Below are positions 55,799 to 64,000 of a DNA stretch of 64,000 bases, one piece after another. Under the pieces are notes generated by a model that was not told the origin of the DNA, did no database searches, and worked only from the letters and a program-made list of their open reading frames with translations. Every line of letters starts with the position of its first letter. Within the stretch, counting starts at the first letter, position 1. Both the position numbers and the translations under genes were made by a program. The DNA comes from Pelobates cultripes (taxonomy: Eukaryota > Chordata > Amphibia > Anura > Pelobatidae), in NCBI GenBank assembly GCA_933207985.1, contig OW240916.1:262287108-262351107 (forward strand), in the 5' to 3' direction.

Positions 55799-57218
55799 TG
55801 TGCCGGAGTTGCGGTCCTGTCCGGCATGCAGGGCGGGGGGGAGGAATCGGAGGGAAGTGGGGGGTGGAAATCAAGAGTTGGACGGGGGGGGGGAGGGTCC
55901 GGTGGGGTCTAACTGGGTAGGCATGGTCTTACGGGGGGGGTGGGCGGGGGGTACTATAGTGGTTGTTTAAGTGTGTAGGTTTACCCGGTTATGGGGTGTT
56001 GTGAGTGTGGTGTGCAAGGGGTAGGAGGAGAAGAGGAGGGTTACTCACATCTGCTTTTCCTGACCCCCCGTGATGTTTTACCTTGTGTACCTGGTATTTT
56101 TTTCTGTTTGAACTTGGCTTCCCTTTGTGGTCCTGTAGAATCCAGGCCTGGGAATTCCCATTAACTATGTACAAGAGAAAGAAAAAAAAAGAACAACTTT
56201 AACTGGTTATGGTGCGCAGAGGTTCTCAAAAAGGGGCGGGCCTTGTCCCCACAGGTGTAGTCTGGCACTTGTTCTCCGCTGTTTGCTCTCTCTAGGGGGG
56301 GTTCTCATCTGGGGGCGTGGGGGGTCAATGCCTGGATCAGGCAGTGTCAGTTTGTGGGTCCACTGGGGCGTGTAGATAGGCAGAGTGGGGTTAGGGTAGT
56401 CTTACATCTCTCGTGTCTTTTGGTCTTACAGTCCCCTGGTGGGTGTATTGTCTCTGTTCTCCTCCTCTTTTTTTTTCTCTTTCTTTTTCTTCCCCCCTTT
56501 CTTCTTCTTTGTTGTTTGGGGGGGGAGGGGGCAGACCCAGGGTTTTCAATGCTTCCCTTTTCTACCGATCCATTTCTGATGCCCCGTCACGTGTTGTGTA
56601 GTCTTATTTCTCCCCCGCTGGTTGCCCCCTCTGTCCCCCTTGTTGGCTCGGGAGGGGGGTGTTTGTGCGTGATTTTAGGGGTATTGTTCCTGAGTCCCTT
56701 CCACAGAGTGGTCAGGGTGTGGTGTCATGGCCCACCTTGGGGTCCCAGGTGGGCGTCTCATTTCTGTTTTCCCAAGTCGGTTGGGGAGTCATGAACCTTT
56801 GGGGTGTCAGTGGTCACATTTTATGCATGCATACAATATTTGTTTTCTCCTTTCATGTTCTCTCCCGTTCTCCCCTCCCCTGGATCCCGGTAGTGTCTCT
56901 ACCCCTCGAGGTCCCCTCCTCCCCCCGTCCTCCCCTGGTGGTTGCATTTGGAACATACCATGCCCCCATTCCCCCCCCCCTTCCCTCCCCCGTCATATCA
57001 AGATCCCAAAAAGTTAGACATTATAAAAAACAGGGGGGAAAAAAGAATTTTGGGAGTCTCAGAGTACTTATTGATTATGTGGAAGTCCTGGGGGTGAGAG
57101 TCCCTGCCTTTGCGTGCAATGGGGGATTAAGGCCGGTGTGGACTGCCATCCTGAGACCTTTGGGGTGCTCTCTTTTGTGGGGTGCATCGAGGTGAGAGAC
57201 TGGTGTCTCCTGATGTCT

Positions 57219-57569
57219 TCAGGTGCCTCCCCTGGGGCCTGGTGGGATGAGTGGTTGCAGGGGGAGAAGCGTGAGGCCCAGGGAGTCAGTGAAGGGGACC
57301 ATCTCGGTAGCGTTGGACAGTATATGCGCCTGGTCATCCCTGCGGACCACCAACTTGAAGGGGTGTCTCCACATGTACCTTATGCCATGGTGGATTCCTT
57401 GGAGTTTATGTTTGCTGTATGCAATATCTTTGGAACACAACTCAGGAAGCGTTGCAAAGCCGGTGGTCCACTCATGGACAGCTGTTTCGTTGTTAATGCA
57501 ACTTATCGGTATGAGGTTGGTTACTGGCTCGTTCCTTAAGCTTGGCATTACTTGCGGAGCCCAAACCAA
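57219..57569 (-). pseudogene. L1 ORF1 C-terminal domain remnant
   Basis: 'IRYMWRHPFKLVVRRDDQAH' and 'VPFTDSLGL' correspond to the C-terminal domain of L1 ORF1p (compare 'IKYRWGFPLSL...FTLALDL' in the copy at 19741). The N-terminal coiled coil and RRM are absent, and the element is 5'-truncated near 57600. Confidence 0.65.
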
Positions 57570-57628
57570 GACAGTTGTGGTGAGGAAAAAAGTAATATAT
57601 TGTTAAACACAGATCAAAAGCAGCAAGT

Positions 57629-57985
57629 TGAATTGTTAGTGTAGGACTTACCTAAGGACTCAGCAAAGAGGTTTTTGGACTTTGTTTTAGACTTTGTTTT
57701 AGTGTATGTATTGGGGCTCATGTGTACTATGGTCATGGCTGCCACCAAAGAGTAGTGGGAGTTTGAGTGCAGGGCTTAATTTTGTATGTTTGTATTTGTT
57801 TTTCTATTGCAGTCATGTAACAGTGATGCAGCACCCCATGTGTTCTCTATTAAGGGTTAATAAATGTGTAGAAGTTTAGAGAAATATCCATCTGTTTTAT
57901 TAGAGAGTTTACATTTTTATCTGAAAACATCAAAGTGAATTGTTAGTGTACGACTTACCTAAGGACTCAGCATAGAGGTTTTTGG
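57629..57985. repeat. 50-bp direct repeats 307 bp apart
   Basis: 57629-57678 and 57936-57985 both read 'tgaattgttagtgta' followed by 'gacttacctaaggactcagc' with two mismatches overall. The DNA between is unassigned. Confidence 0.85.
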
Positions 57986-60900
57986 CTTGACGTGGCAGGT
58001 GAGCTTACACTTGAATGGTCATTAGAGCGATACAAAAAATCCTCCAGTAATTTAAATGCGCATAGGGATTTTGGATAGTGTGCAAGTAACTTTTTCTTTG
58101 GTTTTTATTATATCCTGATTTATACTTACTAGTACTTCACATTTATTAATTCATTATCAGGAATACTACTTAGAAAACATCATTATTATTATTAAATTCA
58201 AATAGAATTAAAAGTATTGAGGAATGACTAAGGTCAAAGCATCCAGTTGTGTGACTTTTCATGCAGTTTTCTATAACATTTGTATGGGAATGCATTTGGA
58301 AAATACTAAAGAAAATTACAGAGTATTTAGAGCAAAGGACTAAAATAATGACTGATATTTGCAAGGTTGTAATAACCTTTTTAAAATTCAAAGGATAAAC
58401 TCAAAGTGCTTTTTACTTAATTGAAATTACTAGTCTGTAGACATGTAAGGGAAAATGAATGTTCCTGAATCTTGATGGACGACACAGCTGGAGCATCTTT
58501 GAAAGGCTAGTTGTAGTGAAGCTAGTGTAGTGTTTGTCACTGTATGCTATTTGGTATGAAGAGAACTTGAACAATGAGAGTTTAGTCTTTGAAATACAAA
58601 GTTTTTAGAAATGTATTGCAAAACAAGCTCATAGCATTAATATTTTATATATTTTTTTATACTTTGATCCCTGAAAAATATCCGATAGAAGCCTGCATCA
58701 ATGTCTCCTAGCTTAAATTAGAGAATGGTTGTTTTTCAACAAGCATTCAAATCAACCAGTAATAGCCTCATCTGTTTCTTGCCAAAGATTAGACAGATAA
58801 GAAAGTAGTTGGTGAGACTTATAACTACATGGCCTGCCTATAGTACATGTTTTTTATTGCCAATATTTACAATAAAGAGTTTTCAGAATACCTTTCCTAT
58901 ATCAAGTCAAGTATATAGTGACTCAAAATACTGTCTACCAGTTATTATAGGAAAAGGAATGGAAGAGAAAGAGAAGTAAAGGGGGAGGGAAGATATTAAG
59001 TCTCGTTCAAGAGTAGCCCAATAACACATGCATATACTGGGCCAAAATGGGAAACAGTATTTCTTATAAGGATTAACCCCTCAGGGGGTAGTATTTACAA
59101 AACTAAAATGGCTTTCTTTGAGCCAGTGACACTGCCACCCAATTTAGTGAATACCAATGGAATAAAACTACCTAATTTTGCTGAGTATATGGAGAAATGA
59201 TAGCGTTGGACCATTCCATGCTATATCAGTGAGTTAAATGGTCATAAAGCTGTGATGAAGGAGCTTCAAAGAGGGGAAAGAGGTTACCATTATTTGGACA
59301 AGCATTTAACCAACTCCATCCATGGGTCAATGAAAGTACCCTGAGCTAACTTATATATTGACCCACCATGTCACTAGATCGGTGATACAATTTCACTGTA
59401 GAACTATCAATTGACAAATATAAAGTACAAATATATATGTGCAAATGTATTCCGAAATTGTGGATTTTGCAAGTGTCCATATAGCATTTTTTTCATAATG
59501 TTGCAATTTTCTTTTTTCAGAGCCATGGATGGCTCTCTTTAGTTCTTAAGTTTAGCTTTTCTCTTTTTCTGCTTTGTCTGCTTGAATACTGTTTCCTTTA
59601 CTTTCATAAGTCAATCCAGGAGTTTCTAAGCACTGTTTGTCTTTGGTTTGCCTGTTATGGTATACTCGCCTTGGCAGCCAAGAGGCTGAGATCCCTGGCT
59701 TAGCACAGACATGGTTTAAGGGAATAAGCCTGAAGGAGCATGGAATAGATTAAAGAGACAATGTCTGCCATATGAAATTGTGAGGGGTAGAGTTTTCCAT
59801 TGGTGTTACTTATGGATACTATGAGATCTGAGGTGAAGGAAGTGTTGGCAGTAGTGAAAGAGTTATGGTAGATATATTTCAAATGAGCCTATTAACTGTA
59901 TAAGGGGGAGATCATGAGCTGTTCTTATACCATTAATTGAGTAATTTCTTTGATTGCCTTCTTTTTTTAGAGTGTTTTATTTCTTTTTTTTACATATTAC
60001 ACCAAGATGTTGTTCTCACTTTCACACTGGAATATGTTCCAGTTGTATTGATATTTCAAATGCACTAAATTATCAAAAAAAATTCCAACACCTGTTTATT
60101 TTCCTAGTTTTTGAACTCTATTTTATATTACACGAATGTGTAAAAACTCACAATGTGAACAATGTCTCCACTGTGTGAGGTATCTTAGAGTATCTTTCTT
60201 CGCTGTTGAGTGTTATATATCTTCATAGACATATGGATAGGAAGAACATGGAATAATGCAGACTGTATAACAAAATAATTCATTACTTAAAAATGTACTT
60301 ACAGGAAAATCACTTTTAAAGGCATATCTCCACTTCAAATGGACAGAAGTTTGGTAAAGGTCTCAGCTGCAGATAAAGATTTCCAGAAAGGTGATAAAAC
60401 CAAATAAATATATAATACTAGCAGAAGAAAATGAAATAAAAGCCAGAAAACCCCAAGCAATGTGGTGCTGTATCCAAAGCGTTTCGTTCGTTGGGACTTC
60501 CTCAAAGATATCTGTCATATCTTCGGTATACTCCGTTACACATATACCGCCGATTCGTTTCTATCTGTACTTGTGTATCTCAGATTGACATGGACACATC
60601 AAAACCAGGCCAACGTGTTTAATCTAAAGACAGAGTTATTGCTACTAGATCCTGTGTACCAGACCCAGCCTGATTTAAAGTTGACTTCACCTTGTCCACT
60701 GTTCCAGTTATTCTAGGGTTTCAATTCTCGGCTTAGTCACTGACTTTGTGTTTTTCTTTATCCTCTATTCCTGATATCAGGTGAGTCTGGTAATCAGTTT
60801 GACTTTCTTATTTTTTTTTTTCCTTTCTGGTTGTTTACTTCTTTTACTCCCATATTATTTCTAGCGTTAATCCAGACACCCTAAGGCACAGAAATACGCC

Positions 60901-61871
60901 GGGCTATCCTTTTCTACTTTGCCTTTGATTAGGTTGCAGCTTGTACCTTGCTGAGAATCTCTCTAGTATCCTGACATTTACCTTTCAAGATATTCAAACA
61001 TACTTTTTAGTGAATTGGCTCTCTAGTGTATAGGTGCTTGTTTGTTGAAATTAACATGCAACAGACCTGTAAAACAATATTAAAAATCCAACTTCTAATA
61101 GCATAGTGGTTACATTTGGCACAACAAACACTATTAATCCTAGGGTGTAAGAGTTTAATATAATTTTATTCACAAAATGTGACAGTTGGGATAGTCATTT
61201 TAAATTGTTGGCATTATTCCTTGTTTTAAAATTCTATTGGTAAATAAAAATATTTTTCTATTTTATTTGTAAGATAAAATCCACTTTTAAAGTTTCATAT
61301 AGGTGTAAGATCACAATCACAGTATGTGATAAAATTAATTATTTATACGGTAATTAAATACCCCATGCAGGCTCTGGCATGAATTGTAATTAATTGTTCA
61401 AAGAGAAGTTAAAAACTTAGGAACCCATGATAAATTCTACCAGGATTTGTGTTATTTAACAGAAAAGCTGAATGGAATAAAGCATTTAATGCTTATTTTT
61501 GGATCTGTCTTACACCATCTGGGTTTAGAACAGTGTGATCTTCAGCTCTGATCTGTTCTGACCCCTATTAAACACTGTCTGTTGGCTCAGTGTACTGACT
61601 ACTGATGCTGCCTTAAATGAATTGATCATCTAGAGAGAGAAGAGCCTAGAGTATTAAGAAAGCCTATATTCTATAAATACTTGATTAAAGAAAAAAAAAC
61701 AGATTAAAAAATCAGATTAGTTGTGAGTAGAAAAGATTTATATCGATGTGTTTTATCAATATCTGAATAACATTTTACACATTGGGCCTGCCACAAGCCT
61801 AAGTGACTTTAATTTGCTGAACAATACTGTAGAGAACAGTTTTAATCTATAAACTTTGTGCTCTCATTGGG
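57986..61871. other. 3.9 kb unassigned AT-rich sequence
   Basis: No open frame with a known domain on either strand. The only marked spot is 'gcgtttcgttcgttgggac' at 60479, a form of the recurring foldback motif. This is the least repeat-like stretch of the window. Confidence 0.5.
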
Positions 61872-62135
61872 TAATAATAATTTGCTATTTTTATAGCACT
61901 TTTCTCCCTGTGAGACCCAACACACTTTACAAGTATACAAACTTAAAGACATAAAAGTTAGGAGTTTCTGAAGGTCAGCTGAGTGGACTGAATGCCTGAT
62001 GGAAGAGGTGGATCTGTTTTTTAAAAGTATGTAAGGACGGTGCCTCTATGATTGCGCACGGTAAAGAGTTCCAGAAGGTAGAGGCAGCGTGGCTGAATGC
62101 CCTGAAACCTGAGTCTGTCTTCAGGGCCGCCATCA
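61872..62135 (-). mobile_element. L2-like LINE 3' end fragment
   Basis: The minus strand encodes 'FSHAASTFWNSLPCAIIEAP' and 'SLHTFKKQIHLFHQAF', the L2 RT C-terminus, then the 3' end 'gtgctataaaaatagcaaat'. It is joined at 62125 to a CpG- and C-rich stretch (62126-62230). Confidence 0.75.
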
Positions 62136-62261
62136 GAAATTTTGGGGCCCCTGACAAAGCACAAGGTCTGCCCCCCTCCTCCCCTCTCTCCCTCCTTCCC
62201 TCCCCCCGGGCCCGCCCAAGCCCTATCTAGTCCGCTCACAATGATGCAGGACTGAATGTGG

Positions 62262-63178
62262 TGTGTATAGTGGAAGTGAATTAGAATGTGTGTAATGGAT
62301 GTAGTGTTTGTGTGTATTAGATACTGTTTGTGCAGTGAATGCAGAGTGTGTGTTTGTGTAGCAGATGCAGTGTGTATAGTGAACGCATAGTGTGTTTGAG
62401 TAGTGGATGTAGTGTATGTACAGTGATGTAGTGTGTGTTTGTATAGTGGATGTAGTGTTTGTGTGTACTAGATGAAATGTGTTTAGTGGATGCAGTGTCT
62501 GTAGTGGATGTAGTGTGTGTATTAGATGCAGTGTCTGTGTATAGTGAATGCAGAGTGTTTCAATTTGTGGTGGATGTAGTGTGTGTACTGTGAATACAGG
62601 ATGTTTGTGTAGTGGATGCTGTGTGTATAGTTAATGCAGAGTGTATATTAGTGTAGTGAATGCAGAGTGTGTGTCAGTATAGTGAATGCAGAGTGTGTGC
62701 ATAGTTTAGTGAATGCAGAGTGTGTGTTAGTGTGTAATGAATGCAGAGTGTGTGTTAGTGTGGAGTGAATGCAGAGTGTGTCAGTGTAATGAACGTAGTG
62801 TGTGTGTTAGTGTGTAGTGAATGCAGAGTGTGTGTAAATGTATAGTGAATGCAGAGTGTGTGTTAGTGTGTAGTGGATGCAGAGTGTGTGTTAGTGTAGT
62901 GAATGCAGATTGTGTTAATGTGTAGCTAATGCAGAGTGTGTGTCACTATTGAATGCAGAGAGTGTGTTAATGTGTGGTGAATGCAGAGTGTGTCAGTGTA
63001 GTGAATGCAGAGTGTGTGTCAGTGTAGTGAATGCAGAGAGTGTGTTAATGTGTAGTGAATGCAGAGAGTGTGTTAGTGTAGTGAATGCAGAGTGTGTTAG
63101 TGTAGCGAATGCAGTGAGTGTGTTAGTGTGTAGTGAATGCAGAGTGTGTGTTAGTGTAGTGTAATGCAGAGTGTATTG
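62262..63178. repeat. GT-rich minisatellite, unit ~25 bp (gtgaatgcagagtgtgtgttagtgta)
   Basis: About 35 degenerate units such as 'agtgaatgcagagtgtgtgt' and 'tagtgtgtagtgaatgcaga'. Open frames on both strands here are repeat products. Confidence 0.9.
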
Positions 63179-63551
63179 CACAAGTGTATGCAGTGTGTTT
63201 TGTGTTAGTGTATGTAGTGTGTGTGTTGTGTTAGTGTATGCAGTGTGTGCTGTGTTAGTGTATGCAGTGTTTGTGTTGTGTTAGTGTATGTAGTGTGTGT
63301 GTTGTGTTAGTGTATGTAGTGTGTGCTGTGTTAGTGTATGCAGTGTGTGTGTTGTGTTAGTGTATGCAGTGTTTGTGTTAGTGTATGCAGTGTGTGTGTT
63401 GTGTTAGTTTATGTAGTGTGTGTTGTGTTAGTGTATGCAGTGTGTGTTGTGTTAGTGTATGTAGTGTGTGTGTTGTGTTAGTGTATGCAGTGTGTGTGTT
63501 GTGTTAGTGTATGTAGAGTGTGTGTTGTGTTAGTGTATGCAGTGTGTGTGT
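63179..63551. repeat. GT-rich minisatellite, unit ~24 bp (ttgtgttagtgtatgcagtgtgtg)
   Basis: More regular than the preceding block, with units alternating 'tatgcagtg' and 'tatgtagtg'. It ends at a G-run (63567-63576). Confidence 0.9.
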
Positions 63552-63680
63552 AAATGTGCAATCTGGGGGGGGGGAAGGGGCATTTTCACAGTAATTTTCT
63601 ATTAAATGTTTCTCCCCCCTCCCTGCTTCTTACCTGTGTCCAGGGTGGGGGGAGATTCGTTCCCTGGTAGTCCGGTGGCA

Positions 63681-63890
63681 TGGGGGGCCCCCGGCTCCCT
63701 GTTACCGCAGAGGGGGCCCAGCACACTGCCTGTTCTCCTCTCTTCTCTCTTCTAATAACTCTCGCGAGACCCACGGCCTGTGTGCCGCGCGGAGCGTTGC
63801 CATGGCAACGCTCAGAAGGCCGCGGGTCTCGCGAGAGTTATTAGAAGAGAGAAGAGAGGAGAACTGTGGTAACAGGAAGCCGGGGGCCCG
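63681..63890. repeat. ~210-bp palindrome with TCTCGCGAGA and a central GTTGCCATGGCAAC
   Basis: The inner arms, about 63731-63776 and 63818-63863, are near-perfect reverse complements ('tctcttctctcttctaataa', then 'ctctcgcgagaccc'). The outer arms 'gggcccccggct' with 'cctgttaccgcag' and 'ctgtggtaacaggaagccg' with 'ggggccc' extend the pairing with one ~20-nt interruption on the left. The centre is the palindrome 'gcgttgccatggcaacgc'. Confidence 0.9.
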
Positions 63891-64000
63891 CGGCTGCACA
63901 CATAGCGATATTCGCTATCTGTGTGTGCTGTGAGGGAAAGTGGGGCCCGGGACTGCCACAGCAGTAAATTGGGTCAGAGGAGTCGTGCTGATGTAGAAGT
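63891..64000. other. unassigned end of window
   Basis: GC-richer than average; nothing recognised. Confidence 0.4.

Larger units (their letters stand above)
54302..57600 (-). mobile_element. L1-clade LINE (-), internally deleted
   Basis: A T-run at 54302-54313 followed by 'aattctttatttat' marks the 3' end on the minus strand. An ORF1 C-terminal piece lies at 57569-57219, a 1.4-kb spacer at 57218-55799 and an endonuclease stub at 55798-55440. No RT sequence is left between 55440 and 54302. The plus strand is G-rich with several runs of 6-9 G, notably 55885-55955, a quadruplex candidate in antisense. Confidence 0.75.

Noticed and set aside
54614..57539. Several 100-180 codon plus-strand frames over the G-rich stretch
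   Set aside because: They are antisense to an L1 remnant and have low-complexity Gly/Val/Cys/Ser composition without a domain.
59640..59720. Possible tRNA-like or tRNA-derived SINE head
   Set aside because: 'ggcagccaagaggctgagat' and the following bases do not give A/B box spacing or a cloverleaf.
62940..63181. Repetitive Cys/Val and His/Thr/Leu frames
   Set aside because: Translations of the minisatellite on either strand.

Overview
This 64-kb window is vertebrate, repeat-dense intergenic or intronic DNA, most likely from an anuran amphibian. The organism call rests on the mix of elements: several L1-clade LINEs, CR1- and L2-like LINEs, a Ty3/Gypsy pol remnant, two families of tyrosine-recombinase (YR) retroelements (a Ngaro-like and a DIRS1-like), Tc1 elements with long IR/DR ends, and TTAA-flanked multi-hairpin MITEs resembling the Kolobok/T2-type MITEs known from Xenopus. 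I found no host protein-coding gene, tRNA, rRNA, CRISPR array or prokaryotic feature.

Layout. 0.5-1.4 kb: a foldback element and a multi-hairpin MITE. 2.9-3.6 kb: a GT-rich then CA-rich tract. 3.6-5.0 kb: an L2-like LINE tail (+). 5.0-11.2 kb: an L1-clade LINE (-) with a tandem array between ORF1 and ORF2. 11.2-16.0 kb: an L1-clade LINE (+) with one uninterrupted ORF2 of about 1,273 codons. 16.3-40.6 kb: one old Gypsy pol on the minus strand, cut into three pieces by two large insertions. The first insertion (16741-27378, 16-bp perfect target duplication) holds a Tc1, a decayed L1 (+), an L2 scrap and simple repeats. The second (27753-39596, imperfect 17-bp duplication) holds a Ngaro-like element, itself interrupted by a nearly intact DIRS1-like element (32267-38244). 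41.6-42.8 kb: a Tc1 copy. 44-54 kb: L1 and Tc1 fragments whose broken ends are best explained by a 6.8-kb inversion, plus a MITE, a long (TA)n and CR1 fragments. 54.3-57.6 kb: an internally deleted L1 (-). 58-61.9 kb: AT-rich DNA with nothing recognised. 61.9-64 kb: an L2 scrap, a 1.3-kb GT-rich minisatellite and a large near-perfect palindrome.

How the parts relate. The window is a stack of mobile elements whose relative ages can be read from who interrupts whom: Gypsy is oldest, then the Ngaro-like block and the LINE/Tc1 block, then the DIRS1-like element. The DIRS1-like copy keeps the full diagnostic architecture (inverted terminal repeats plus an internal region complementary to both outer ends) and sits exactly between the RNase H stop codon and the YR start codon of its Ngaro host. 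The empty target site can be read directly.

Limits: all family names come from motifs read by eye. No database search or alignment was run, element edges are approximate unless a duplication or inverted repeat fixes them, and ages are relative only.
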